From NCBI GenBank assembly GCA_021818425.1, contig JAKAEC010000001.1:1-64000 (forward strand): a stretch of DNA of 64,000 nucleotides, written 5' to 3'. Positions 54,377 through 63,985 of the stretch are shown here, in pieces. Every line of letters begins with the position of its first letter. Position 1 is the first letter of the stretch. The stretch comes from Pseudomonadota bacterium. Its GTDB lineage: Bacteria; Pseudomonadota; Alphaproteobacteria; Acetobacterales; Acetobacteraceae. The notes beneath the pieces are model-generated. The model ran no database searches. It worked only from the letters and a program-made list of their open reading frames with translations, and had not been told where the DNA came from. Made by a program: the position numbers and the translations under genes.

Positions 54377-57199
54377 ATGGGTGGCCCGCCATCTATATGC
54401 CGAGCGTAGGTCGTCGTAGCGGTGCGGCTTGTTCCAGTTGCCGATCAGGTGAGTTGTGATTTTAACCGGAGGCTTCAGCGCCGGGGCAGTGCTCAGTTTC
54501 AAGGCCAGGGTTGAATCGAACAGATCAATGTCGCCGGAGGCGGTGATGGTGCCAGAAGGCGCGGTCAGTAGCGCTTGCGTTAGGGTGCAATTGCCTTTGC
54601 TCAGGGTGCCTGCGATGGTCAGGGTAGCAAACGGTGTGCTGCCGCTAATGAGAGGCTTATATAGTGACACGCGCCCGGCTTTGCGCATTGCGGCCGTCAG
54701 CGCCGGCAGGGAAAGTCCGCTCAAGGTTCCTTTGTTGACCGTGAAGGTCGCGCTCCCGCCCAGCGTTGCGGCCATTGCTTTGGCCGTATAGCCCTTCGAG
54801 GTCAGGCTGGCGGTGGCGTTGATCTGGCCCTGGCTCAGCCAGAACGGGAAGCTCTTTGTGGGGGCGAGGGTGCCGACGTCGATGTTTTGGGCCACAAGTC
54901 TGGCGCTTGCGGCGGGCGGGGCATTGCTTGAAAGTTGTAGTGAAGCATCGCCAGAGACGGTGCCATTGCCAAGGCGTATCTTGGCAATGGCAAGCCGCGC
55001 GTGATTGGGCGCTAGGCTGAGCGTGGCTGTGCCTGGCCCGGCCACGGGCAGGCCAGCATAGAGAACTCGGTCCGCTTTAATGGTGATGGCTCCCGAAAGC
55101 GGTAAGTGGCTGGGTATTTGCAGGCTGGCTGGCAGGGGAGGCAAAGCCAGGGTTCCGGCATCTACCCGGCCATTGATCCGGCCGTTGGTTTCCAGCAGCT
55201 GCCCCGATGCGTTCAGAAGCCCTATGTTGAGCACGAAATCATTCAGTGCGTAGCGGTCCTTCGCGGCCGTAAAACGGGCCCTGAGCGACAACGCGCCCGG
55301 CCCCGGGAAGCCGAGTGCCGGGTCGTTTGCTTTGGCAAGGCAGGGTTCGCCGCCTCCGTGAAAGGGGTATCCGGGCAGGGGCGCCATGCTGGCGCAGCCC
55401 TGGCTAAACCCAAGCAACTTTAGTGCGGTGATCGCATTGGGGTGGCGGAGCGAGATAGCCCCGCTGGCGCTCAGCTTGACGAGGTTGACGACGGGCGCCG
55501 CGGTAATCGTGAAATCGCCAAGCTTTGCCGTGGCGCTGGCGGCTAGCGCGTTGGGTGGGCCAGCGGCGGCGAGCAGCAGGCTAAGGGGGTGTCGCCAGAG
55601 CCCAGCGGGCAGTTGCACGTTTGCGGGCAGCAAGGATGCCAAGGACTCGGCGGAGGGGAGGTCGAGGAACGCATGAGCGGCAGTTACCTTGAAGCTGTTG
55701 CTAAGAGTGACGCTGCCACCGACGATGCCCCCGGCAAGGCTGGCAGTCGCCCGCCGGATGTTCAAAGAACCGTCAAGCGCGGCATCGACGAACAAATTGC
55801 TAAGTTCTATTGGGCCGGCCTGTGCGTGCGTTGCCGATAGTTCGCCGGCGGCAACAAAATTCTTGGCCAGCGGGTGCTGGCCAAGCCAAGCTGCCAGAGG
55901 AGCTAACTCAATATTGTTAAACGCAAGTCGGAAGGCTGCGTGGCCCGGCGAGAGGTTGATCTGCCCGTTTACGTGATCTCGGCCCAACGTGCCCGAGAGC
56001 GACTTTAAAATTGGCGAAGAAAGGTTCCCGGCGATTTCGGCTTGCAGATAAGCCGAGGCCCAGGCTCTCTGCGCGGGGAGGCTGAGGCCGGAGGCGAGTG
56101 CGGCGAGATTTGGCGCGGAAAGAGCCACGTGGCCGGACAGGCTGGCGTCCGGTGCTATGCTGAGGTCCGCGCCTAGCTTGCCGCCGCCTGGAAGGCCAAG
56201 ACGCAAATTCTTGATAACGCAACCGTCAGCTCCGTTGCGCAATGCCAATTGCAAGGACGGATAGGCCCTGCCGTCGAGCAGGACGTGAGTGGCAGTCAAA
56301 TCCATTTGAATTGGTAGATTTGCAAGCCGAATTGCACGTAAGCGGGAAAAGCTGCTGAAGTCGACATTGCTAGCGGTAAGGTCAGCCGTTAGCGCCGGTG
56401 GGCTGAAGCTCAGGTTTGCAGAGCCCGTCATAGTGGTCGGCGCCATGTCCAGTCTAAGCCTTGAAGCGGTGAGGCTGCTGGCAGTGGCTTTGATCTGCGC
56501 CATACCTGTTCCCTTGCCGGGCAGCTGCAGCGAGAGCGCTCCGACGAGTTCGCTTTTTGCGTTCAACTTTCCCGACAGGTTGGCCTTGATGTCGGCGGCT
56601 TGCCCCTGGATTGAAACCGTGGCCGAGCCGCTTTTTGTGGTCTTGCCGATGGCAAGGCTCAGCGTTGCTGGATGCCCCGCCAACTGGCCGCTGCCCGAAG
56701 CGCCGACGCTGCCGCCGGGACCGGTGAATAGATCTGCATTGACCTTCGTGAAGGTCACGGCCCCAAAGCGGATAAGTCCGTTGTCGATATGGGCATGCAA
56801 GGCGGCCAGCCATGGCGGTGGGGCAACAGCGCTGATGCCTCCGGGCAAGGGCCACGGGAAGGAGATGGTTGGAGTATTAAGATCCAGGGTGCGGACCACC
56901 AGCTGACCGCGCAGCAGCGGCGCTGGCGCTAAATCGAGGGCTAGAGCATGGGCGGTAATGGTTTCCTTGTGGGGTCCGGTGATGGTGATGCCGCTGGCCC
57001 TGATCTCAGGCCGCGGCCAATAGGAAAGGCTTAGTTTGCCGCCGATATGGACATTTCGGCCGGTCAATCTTGACGCAAATGCCTCGACGGCGGCGCGATG
57101 CTGTGGCGCTGCCACAAAAGCGGGTAGCCACAGCAGCAATGTGGCGAATATGAGCGCAAGCGCCAGGGGCGCCGCCCAGAGGAGGTGTTTGCGCTTCAA
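54371..57199 (-). CDS. AsmA family protein
   Basis: A 942-residue envelope protein with one N-terminal membrane helix (LLWAAPLALALIFATLLLWL) and a very long beta-strand-rich periplasmic part. The AsmA N-terminus (SRLTGRNVHIGGKLSLSYWP, then PRPEIRASGITITGP) and the C-terminal AsmA_2-like segments (ATFTVNKGTLSGLSLPALTA, then ITASGDIDLFDSTLALKLS) are clear. AsmA-like proteins are thought to bridge the periplasm and carry phospholipid. The start is TTG at 57199, preceded by AGG. It is divergent from the TerB/DnaJ gene. Confidence 0.85.
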   Translation of the reverse strand: MKRKHLLWAAPLALALIFATLLLWLPAFVAAPQHRAAVEAFASRLTGRNVHIGGKLSLSYWPRPEIRASGITITGPHKETITAHALALDLAPAPLLRGQLVVRTLDLNTPTISFPWPLPGGISAVAPPPWLAALHAHIDNGLIRFGAVTFTKVNADLFTGPGGSVGASGSGQLAGHPATLSLAIGKTTKSGSATVSIQGQAADIKANLSGKLNAKSELVGALSLQLPGKGTGMAQIKATASSLTASRLRLDMAPTTMTGSANLSFSPPALTADLTASNVDFSSFSRLRAIRLANLPIQMDLTATHVLLDGRAYPSLQLALRNGADGCVIKNLRLGLPGGGKLGADLSIAPDASLSGHVALSAPNLAALASGLSLPAQRAWASAYLQAEIAGNLSSPILKSLSGTLGRDHVNGQINLSPGHAAFRLAFNNIELAPLAAWLGQHPLAKNFVAAGELSATHAQAGPIELSNLFVDAALDGSLNIRRATASLAGGIVGGSVTLSNSFKVTAAHAFLDLPSAESLASLLPANVQLPAGLWRHPLSLLLAAAGPPNALAASATAKLGDFTITAAPVVNLVKLSASGAISLRHPNAITALKLLGFSQGCASMAPLPGYPFHGGGEPCLAKANDPALGFPGPGALSLRARFTAAKDRYALNDFVLNIGLLNASGQLLETNGRINGRVDAGTLALPPLPASLQIPSHLPLSGAITIKADRVLYAGLPVAGPGTATLSLAPNHARLAIAKIRLGNGTVSGDASLQLSSNAPPAASARLVAQNIDVGTLAPTKSFPFWLSQGQINATASLTSKGYTAKAMAATLGGSATFTVNKGTLSGLSLPALTAAMRKAGRVSLYKPLISGSTPFATLTIAGTLSKGNCTLTQALLTAPSGTITASGDIDLFDSTLALKLSTAPALKPPVKITTHLIGNWNKPHRYDDLRSAYRWRATHK

Positions 57200-57318
57200 A
57201 ATAACCTGCGAACTTGGCTTTCGTTCATCAAATTGAGAGCATGGCTCTTTAAACTCCGCCGTGGTGATGTCTCATTGTGTGTTTGGGTTCAAGGGCAAGG
57301 CTGTGTTAGGCAGGCAAT

Positions 57319-58101
57319 ATGAGCTACTGGGGTAAATTTATCGGCGGCATGGCGGGGTTTGCCATGGGTGGCCCGGTGGGAGCGCTGTTTGGCGCGGCCC
57401 TGGGGCATGCGGCTGATGAGGGCAGGCTCCACGCGGTTGCATCCGGCGTTTCGGGCTTTGCCAGTCGGGCGATGCCCTTCCATCCTATGAAGATGACAGC
57501 GATGCTGGGGCCGAGAGATCAGATCTTTGCGGTTGGTGTCACGGTGCTGGCTGCCAAGCTTTGCAAGTGCGACGGGCCGGTGAGCCGGCTGGAAATTGAT
57601 GCCTTCAAACGGAGCTTCGCGATTCCCGCAGGCAGTATGCCGGAGGTGGCACGGTTGTTTGACAACGCCCGGCAGAACGCGGCCGGATACGAGGCTTACG
57701 CGGCCCAGCTTGGTCAGGCATTTTCCGACGATAAGAGCGTGTTGGAGCAAGTTCTTGCCGGGCTTTACCAGATCGCTCGCGCGGATGAGCCCTTGAACGC
57801 GGCGGAAGCGGATTTCCTTGCGCGTGTGGCGTTCGGTTTTGGGCTTGGTGAGGCGGCAGCGCGCCGGGCGGGGCAGGGGGTGGCGCCGCCAAAACCCTCG
57901 GAGGACCCCTATCTTATTTTGGGCTTAAGAGCGGAGGCGACGATCGAGGAAGTTAGGCGCCGTTGGAAGCATCTGGTGCGAGAGAACCATCCCGACACGA
58001 TGGCTTCCAGAGGGGCGTCGCCCGCCATTGTCGAGGCCGCATCGGCAAAGGTGGCGCGGATCAACGCGGCTTATGATGCCATAAAGCGCGCGCGCGCTTA
58101 A
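57319..58101 (+). CDS. TerB/DnaJ-domain co-chaperone (DjlA-like)
   Basis: 260 residues. A Gly-rich hydrophobic N-terminus (GKFIGGMAGFAMGGPVGALF) that could insert in the membrane is followed by a TerB-like helical domain (about 65-175). The C-terminal J domain (about 195-260) contains the HPD motif in VRENHPDTMA. The layout matches DjlA, which cooperates with DnaK. It lies 74 bases ahead of ampD. Confidence 0.85.
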   Translation: MSYWGKFIGGMAGFAMGGPVGALFGAALGHAADEGRLHAVASGVSGFASRAMPFHPMKMTAMLGPRDQIFAVGVTVLAAKLCKCDGPVSRLEIDAFKRSFAIPAGSMPEVARLFDNARQNAAGYEAYAAQLGQAFSDDKSVLEQVLAGLYQIARADEPLNAAEADFLARVAFGFGLGEAAARRAGQGVAPPKPSEDPYLILGLRAEATIEEVRRRWKHLVRENHPDTMASRGASPAIVEAASAKVARINAAYDAIKRARA

Positions 58102-58175
58102 AACCAATGCAATTGCTCGTTATAGCAAAGCAGGAGCGGATGGGTGATTATACATCCTATTCCTGATGTTACGCC

Positions 58176-58859
58176 GTGCGACCAATAATCTTCGAGCCCT
58201 CGCCAAATGCCGACGAAAGGCAAAGCCGTGTTTCGATGCTTGTGATGCATTACACCGGTATGCCTACGGCGCGCTCGGCCATTGAATTGCTGAAATCTCC
58301 ACAGGCTAAGGTTTCTGCTCATTACGTGGTGGATGAGGACGGCACGATATATAATCTGGTGCCGGAGGCGATGCGGGCTTGGCACGCGGGAATTTCTTGT
58401 TGGCGGGGACAGCGCCAACTCAATGACGCTTCGATCGGCATTGAAATCGTTAACCCCGGGCACGAATGGGGCTATCGACCGTTTCCTGACGCACAGATGT
58501 GCGCGGTTCTGGAATTGGCTCAGGGTGTCATTGCTCGGCATTCGATTGAGAAGCGCGATGTCGTTGCGCATTCCGATATCGCACCTAATCGGAAGCAAGA
58601 TCCAGGCGAATTATTCGATTGGCCCTGGCTGGCGGAGCATGGCGTGGGAGTATGGACGGAGGAATTTGCCCCGCCAGGTGATTTGCGAGAGGATCTCAGC
58701 ACCATCGGTTACGATATCGGGCTGGCTGAAAAAGATGTCATCCTGGCGTTTCAGCGGCATTTTCTTCGTAATCATCTCAGTGGGTTGGCTGACATGCCCA
58801 CCGCCAAGCGCGCTTCGGCGCTTCGGCGGCTTATTGACGCCGCTGATAATCGGCCGTAG
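58176..58859 (+). CDS. ampD: N-acetylmuramoyl-L-alanine amidase, AmpD type
   Basis: Zinc amidase (Amidase_2) that trims muropeptides during wall recycling. The 227 residues include VSMLVMHYTGMPTARSAIEL with the first zinc His, VSAHYVVDEDGTIYNLVPE, and VAHSDIAPNRKQDPGELFDW with the remaining ligands. The C-terminal 60 residues form a peptidoglycan-binding-like domain. The start is GTG 58176 with no strong ribosome-binding site. Without a visible signal peptide it is probably cytosolic. rnpB starts right after it. Confidence 0.92.
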   Translation: MRPIIFEPSPNADERQSRVSMLVMHYTGMPTARSAIELLKSPQAKVSAHYVVDEDGTIYNLVPEAMRAWHAGISCWRGQRQLNDASIGIEIVNPGHEWGYRPFPDAQMCAVLELAQGVIARHSIEKRDVVAHSDIAPNRKQDPGELFDWPWLAEHGVGVWTEEFAPPGDLREDLSTIGYDIGLAEKDVILAFQRHFLRNHLSGLADMPTAKRASALRRLIDAADNRP

Positions 58860-58862
58860 GCA
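58834..58862 (+). promoter_or_regulatory. candidate rnpB promoter inside the end of ampD
   Basis: TTGACG and TAGGCA are spaced by 17 bases. The predicted start lies at about 58869, two to three bases from the expected 5' end of RNase P RNA. The -10 is poor. The -10 overlaps the ampD stop codon. Confidence 0.35.
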
Positions 58863-58871
58863 CCGCGCCGG

Positions 58872-59254
<383 letters not shown>

Positions 59255-59464
59255 TCAGCTTCTCGTGTTTGCAAAGAAGCCTGAACAACTAAGCGACCTA
59301 CAAGAAAACCTAACGAAATGGCTGATCGACCTCGCGTTGGTTGCGGCCAGACTTGACCGATTTTTTTTGACGGGAGGGTGTGTGCGTGATAGTGGATGTT
59401 AAGCCCATGTTTTCCCATAAAGTGGTAAATTAGGGTGGGGGTGAAAGGGTAACAGCCTAGGGCA
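59255..59464 (+). promoter_or_regulatory. upstream region of the dcw cluster, possible MraZ-binding region
   Basis: No gene. TTGACG (59367-59372) with TAGTGG 17 bases on is a weak promoter candidate. Repeated GTGG/GGGT elements lie at 59421-59449, just ahead of mraZ. MraZ represses its own operon through G-rich direct repeats in other bacteria, but the spacing here does not clearly match that pattern. Confidence 0.3.
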
Positions 59465-59908
59465 ATGAGGCAGTTCTTTGGCAGCCATGAGAATAAGCGT
59501 GACGCTAAGGGGCGGGTTTCCGTTCCGGCATCGTTTCGTGCTGCCTGGAAGGAGCTGCCACAGATTACCTTGATTCTGCGCCCATCCTTCATCGACGGGT
59601 GCCTCGAGGCTTGGCCGTTGCCGAATTACGAGCGTTTCGAGGCCAGGGTGAACGCGATGGAGGAGATGAGTCGCGAGCGGGTGGGATTGCAGACGCAGGT
59701 TTATTCGGATGCCGAAGAGGTGGAGCTGGACGCCCAGGGGCGCATTCTCATCACGGGTTATCTCGCGGAGCTTGCGGGCCTAACCGACGCAGTTTTTTTT
59801 ATGGGTCGGGGGGATCATTTCCTGATCTGGGAGCCAGCGGCTGGTAGGGCGTTCCGGGAAGCTTCCCGGGCTGCGGCGCCCAGGCTCAGCTTCGGAACGC
59901 CAGCGTGA
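59465..59908 (+). CDS. mraZ: transcriptional regulator MraZ
   Basis: DNA-binding autoregulator of the division and cell wall cluster. The 147-residue protein has two SpoVT/AbrB-like halves: HENKRDAKGRVSVPASFRAA near the N-terminus, and EEVELDAQGRILITGYLAEL after a central linker. It starts at ATG 59465 and its stop overlaps the GTG start of rsmH as GTGA. Confidence 0.96.
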   Translation: MRQFFGSHENKRDAKGRVSVPASFRAAWKELPQITLILRPSFIDGCLEAWPLPNYERFEARVNAMEEMSRERVGLQTQVYSDAEEVELDAQGRILITGYLAELAGLTDAVFFMGRGDHFLIWEPAAGRAFREASRAAAPRLSFGTPA

Positions 59909-60840
59909 TTGAATATGCGCACATTTCTGTGCTGCGCGATGAGGCGCTGGCCGCGCTGCAGCCGGCCGAAGGCGGCGTGTATCTGGACGGCACGTTTGGC
60001 GGAGGCGGCTATTCCTCTGCGATTCTCAGGAGGGCCGCCTGCCGCCTTTACGCCATAGACCGGGATCCGGCGGCAGTGGCGCGCGGGGAGGCGCTGGGCT
60101 TGGCGTATCCGGGAAGGTTCGAGGTCATGGCAGGCCGAATTAGTGAGCTTGGCGCGATGCTGGCGGCGCGCAATGTTGCTGCGCTAGATGGTGCGGTTTT
60201 CGATCTCGGCGTTTCGTCTTATCAGATCGACGATCCGTCGCGCGGTTTCTCCTTTCGCGTGGACGGGCCGTTGGATATGCGGATGAGTGGCGATGGTCTT
60301 GATGCTGCAACGATTGTGAATCGTTGGTCCGAATCCGAATTGGCTGATATCTTCTTTAAATATGGTGAGGAAAAAGCCGCGCGGCGGGTTGCTAAGGCCA
60401 TTGTCGTGCGGCGTAAGTTACAAAAATTTGCAACGACGGCGGATTTGGCTGGTGTGATTCGAGGTGTTGTGAGGCCAGACAAATCGGGTATCGATCCCGC
60501 GACCAGAAGCTTCCAGGCGCTGCGCATTGCCGTAAATGAGGAGCTGAGTGATATCGAGGCGGCGCTTGAGCAGGCGGCTGCCCTGATGAGGCCGGGCGGG
60601 CGGCTGGTGGTTGTCAGTTTTCACTCGCTTGAGGACCGGATTGTGAAGCGTTTTTTTGCAGACAGAGCTGGGCGTGCGCCTGTGGCTTCGCGCCACGACC
60701 CTGCAGGTCTTGCGCCGATGCTGGCGCCGGCGTTCAGGTTGGTGAACAAATCGCCCGTGCTGCCCAGCTTAGCTGAAATCCGTACCAATCCACGTGCCCG
60801 CAGCGCGAAGCTGCGGGCGGTGGAAAGGTTGGCGACATGA
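59905..60840 (+). CDS. rsmH: 16S rRNA (cytosine1402-N4)-methyltransferase RsmH
   Basis: Methylates N4 of C1402 in 16S rRNA. 311 residues: HISVLRDEALAALQPAEGGV, LDGTFGGGGYSSAIL (AdoMet loop), AIDRDPAAV, FDLGVSSYQIDDPSRGFSF, and VSFHSLEDRIVKRFF. The start codon is GTG, four bases inside the end of mraZ; its stop overlaps the ftsL ATG. Confidence 0.97.
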   Translation: MIEYAHISVLRDEALAALQPAEGGVYLDGTFGGGGYSSAILRRAACRLYAIDRDPAAVARGEALGLAYPGRFEVMAGRISELGAMLAARNVAALDGAVFDLGVSSYQIDDPSRGFSFRVDGPLDMRMSGDGLDAATIVNRWSESELADIFFKYGEEKAARRVAKAIVVRRKLQKFATTADLAGVIRGVVRPDKSGIDPATRSFQALRIAVNEELSDIEAALEQAAALMRPGGRLVVVSFHSLEDRIVKRFFADRAGRAPVASRHDPAGLAPMLAPAFRLVNKSPVLPSLAEIRTNPRARSAKLRAVERLAT

Positions 60841-61940
60841 TCGTCAGGCCCTTCACTTTCTTGACCGGTTTGTTGTTCGCATTGTCAGGGGCCTATTTGT
60901 TTGTGGTCAAGCACCAGAGCCACTCCCTAGAGGATCAAATGCAGCATTCCGCCGCCGCGATTCGCCGGGATGAGGAGGCCATTCGCGTGCTAAAGGCGCA
61001 ATGGGCGCTGGAGGCGGACCCTTCACGAATCGCAGCACTTGCGGCACAGTTCACAAGGCTGCAGCCGATGAAGCCGGGTCAGCTTGTTACCCTAGCTTCG
61101 CTGGCGCAAAGGCTGCCACCGCCGGGCAGCTCGGCACCTTTCGGTAATCCGCAGGATGAAGTGCCTGGGCAGTCAGGTCAAGATTCTGCAACGCCTTCGC
61201 AACTTGGCCCGCCGATCAATGTGCAAGGGAACGCTGCCTCCGGCGCCACGGCGGATCTCGTGCCGCCAGAGACCCACCGGCAACAATCTGCTGATAACGC
61301 AGCACCTGTGGATGCATCTTTTAATCTGCCGAAGCCGCCGCCAGAGGTTCGCCCGCAACAATCTGCTGATAACGCAGCACCTGTGGATGCATCTTTTAGT
61401 CTGCCGAAGCCGCCGCCAGAGGTTCGCCCGCAACAATCTGCTGATAACGCAGCACCTGTGGATGCATCTTTTAATCTGCCGAAGCCGCCGCCAGAGGTTC
61501 GCCCGCAACAATCTGCTGATAACGCAGCACCTGTGGATGCATCTTTTAATCTGCCGAAGCCGCCGCCAGAGGTTCGCCCGCAACAATCTACTGATAACGC
61601 AGAACCCGTCGATGCATCTTATAGTCTGCCGAAGCCGCCGCCTGCCCGGCCTCAATTGCCGGGGGCGGGTGAGCACGGACGGCGCGTCTCGTTTCAAGCC
61701 GTGCATGAAAAACAGGCGAGCCGGCCGCGTCTGGAGTTGCCCCGATCCGCAATCTATGAGTCTTCCGCAAGAGTGAGTGTTTCCGCGCCTCCGCCGTCCC
61801 GTTCTGAACGACGAGGGCCGTTGGGTGCGCAGATCGTGCGAATTCGTGCAACGGCTCAATCGGCACCGGTGGCCCCGCCCGCAACGCCGCTGGGGGGAGG
61901 ATCTCTTCTGGGCATGGCGCAGGATGGGAGTCAGAATTGA
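60837..61940 (+). CDS. ftsL: enlarged FtsL-like division protein with internal repeats
   Basis: Position between rsmH and ftsI, a short cytosolic N-terminus, one membrane helix (about 5-23, FTFLTGLLFALSGAYLFVV) and a Leu-heptad stretch (about 28-75) all fit FtsL, the bitopic protein that joins FtsB and FtsQ at the septum. The protein is 367 residues, about three times the usual size. The extra C-terminal part is Pro/Ala/Gln-rich and low in complexity. It includes five tandem 25-residue units (149-273) encoded by near-identical DNA. The ATG overlaps the rsmH stop by four bases. Confidence 0.82.
   Translation: MIVRPFTFLTGLLFALSGAYLFVVKHQSHSLEDQMQHSAAAIRRDEEAIRVLKAQWALEADPSRIAALAAQFTRLQPMKPGQLVTLASLAQRLPPPGSSAPFGNPQDEVPGQSGQDSATPSQLGPPINVQGNAASGATADLVPPETHRQQSADNAAPVDASFNLPKPPPEVRPQQSADNAAPVDASFSLPKPPPEVRPQQSADNAAPVDASFNLPKPPPEVRPQQSADNAAPVDASFNLPKPPPEVRPQQSTDNAEPVDASYSLPKPPPARPQLPGAGEHGRRVSFQAVHEKQASRPRLELPRSAIYESSARVSVSAPPPSRSERRGPLGAQIVRIRATAQSAPVAPPATPLGGGSLLGMAQDGSQN
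61281..61655 (+). repeat. five 75-bp in-frame tandem repeats in ftsL
   Basis: Units start at 61281, 61356, 61431, 61506 and 61581. The first four differ at only about one base (an Asn/Ser change in unit 2). The fifth has several differences (Thr, Glu, Tyr and Ser substitutions). The consensus is QQSADNAAPVDASFNLPKPP plus PEVRP. Confidence 0.95.
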
Positions 61941-63985
61941 CTCTCAACTTTCTGCCAGGTGACGGGTCATCTTCGCGCAAGAAGGCCCGTGCTGGAGAGT
62001 TTGATTCAAAGCCATCGGCGGAAATGGGACGCATCACGAGCCCTGATTTAAATCAGCGCGCGGTGCTGGAGCGGACGCGCGGCCGGCTGGTGATGCTAGC
62101 ATTCTTGTTCGTCGGGTTGTTCTGCCTTCTCGCCTTGAAGCTGACCTGGGCAACCATCATCGATCCCATTCATCCAAGCCCGGCGCAGATCGCTGCCATG
62201 ACGCCAAAATTGAACGTTACACCGCCGCCCCCCGGGCGTGCCGACATCGTGGATCGCAATGGCACCATTCTGGCGGTCTCGCTGCCAGGAGCTTCGCTAT
62301 ATGCGAATCCGCAGCAGGTGCCCGATCCCCAGGCGGCGGCGGTCTTACTGGCCAATGCGCTGCCCGGAGCCGATCCGGCATGGCTGGCGCGCGCGATGGG
62401 GGCAGGCGTGACGCCGAGCAAGCGCAAAGAATTTGTCTATCTCGATCGGCGGTTGACGCCGCAGGAGGAGCTGGCGGTGAATTCGCTGGGTATCCCGGGC
62501 GTTTATTTCGAGAGCCGCGAGGAACGTCACTACCCGGACGGCAATCTCGCTGCGCATATTCTGGGCGGGGTAAATATCGATTCCAGTGGCCTCGCCGGGG
62601 TCGAAAAATATTTCAACAATCGGCTTAAGACCAACCCACATCCGCTGCAGCTTTCCATTGATGCAGGCATCCAGAGCATCGTGCATGATGAGCTTGCCGC
62701 GGCGGTGAAGGAGTTCCAGGCTCCCGGTGCCTGTGCCATCGTGATGAACGTGCACACGGGCGAGGTGCTGGCAATGGTCAGCTTGCCGGATTACGACGTA
62801 AATGACTATCGTGACGCCGCACCAAATAATCAGTTCGACCGCTGTGTAAACGGGCTCTATGAGCCAGGTTCGGTTTTCAAGCTGCAAACGATATCGATGG
62901 CTTTGAACAGTGGCATCATCCACTGGTGGGACTATTTTAACACTACGCATCCGCTACGAGTTGGGCGTTTCGAGATCACTGATTTCGAGCCAGTGCATAC
63001 TTGGATGGCGGTACCGGAGATTCTTAACGTCTCCTCCAATATCGGCGCTTCCCGTATCGCCACTATACTGGGACCGAAGATCGAGCAGTCTTGGTATAAT
63101 AAACAGGGATTTTTTAAGCCGCTGAACGTACAGCTGCCGGGGCCGCCCGTACCGCTTTTTCCACCAAAAAGCGACTGGGGGCTGGCCACGACAATGACTG
63201 TCTCCTTTGGCGCGGGCATCGCAATTTCGCCCCTACAGCTAGTTACCGCCACCATTCCGGTCGTGAATGGCGGCATCCGTTATTCCGCGACCTTGCTAAA
63301 GGTGGACCCTAACGGGCCACAGCCGCAGGGCGTGCGAATCATGAAACAGCACACTTCTGATATAATGCGTAAGTTAATGACAAATGTGGTGCTGTTCGGT
63401 ACCGGCCAATATGCGGCGGTACCTGGCTATGTGGTTGGCGGCAAAACCGGAACGGCACAGGTTGTAGGGCCGAATGGCCGCTATCTGCATCATACCAATA
63501 ATGCCTCGTTTATGGCCGCCTTTCCGATGCAGGATCCACAATATCTGGTTTACGTGCTAGTGATGCAGCCTAAGCCGGATGCCAGTACCCATGGCTTCAC
63601 CACCGGCGGTTACATCGCGGCGCCAACCGTCTCACGAATCATTGCCCGCATGGGACCGATGCTCGGAATTATGCCCTCCTCTGGTGACGAACTGGCGGCG
63701 CTAGACACGCAGCTCACGGTGCCGCTGTCTCCCTCGCCTCCGCCCGGGCAGCACGCGCTGGGGCCAGGCAACCCGCTGCCGCCGCAGGCTAATGCGTTTG
63801 CCTACGAACTGATGGGTAAGAAGCCTCCAGAGGCCGCTGCGGGGTCTCAGTCTGCCGGCGGGGCCAGGGAGCAGCCGGCGGTTTTGAAATCGAGCAGCCG
63901 CGCTCACAACCGTATCATGGCGCCAGTTTATCCAACGCTGAACAATAACATGACCGCACGGGACACTGGCGATGAGCACGGCTGA
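61937..63985 (+). CDS. ftsI: peptidoglycan D,D-transpeptidase FtsI (PBP3)
   Basis: Septal transpeptidase. The 682 residues have a long cytosolic tail, a membrane helix (about 53-72, LVMLAFLFVGLFCLLALKL) and a dimerisation domain starting VDRNGTILAVSLPG. The penicillin-binding domain has SVFK at 312-315 (catalytic Ser), SSN at 366-368 and KTG at 503-505. A Pro-rich C-terminal tail of about 80 residues follows. The start is TTG overlapping the ftsL stop as TTGA; the in-frame ATG at about 62024 is an alternative. Confidence 0.96.
   Translation: MTLNFLPGDGSSSRKKARAGEFDSKPSAEMGRITSPDLNQRAVLERTRGRLVMLAFLFVGLFCLLALKLTWATIIDPIHPSPAQIAAMTPKLNVTPPPPGRADIVDRNGTILAVSLPGASLYANPQQVPDPQAAAVLLANALPGADPAWLARAMGAGVTPSKRKEFVYLDRRLTPQEELAVNSLGIPGVYFESREERHYPDGNLAAHILGGVNIDSSGLAGVEKYFNNRLKTNPHPLQLSIDAGIQSIVHDELAAAVKEFQAPGACAIVMNVHTGEVLAMVSLPDYDVNDYRDAAPNNQFDRCVNGLYEPGSVFKLQTISMALNSGIIHWWDYFNTTHPLRVGRFEITDFEPVHTWMAVPEILNVSSNIGASRIATILGPKIEQSWYNKQGFFKPLNVQLPGPPVPLFPPKSDWGLATTMTVSFGAGIAISPLQLVTATIPVVNGGIRYSATLLKVDPNGPQPQGVRIMKQHTSDIMRKLMTNVVLFGTGQYAAVPGYVVGGKTGTAQVVGPNGRYLHHTNNASFMAAFPMQDPQYLVYVLVMQPKPDASTHGFTTGGYIAAPTVSRIIARMGPMLGIMPSSGDELAALDTQLTVPLSPSPPPGQHALGPGNPLPPQANAFAYELMGKKPPEAAAGSQSAGGAREQPAVLKSSSRAHNRIMAPVYPTLNNNMTARDTGDEHG

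Noticed and set aside
61156-61859. Long open frames in a second plus frame and on the minus strand across the ftsL repeats
   Set aside because: The tandem repeat duplicates a stop-free unit in every frame, so the length is an artefact. The ftsL frame has the membrane helix, correct position and four-base overlaps with both neighbours.
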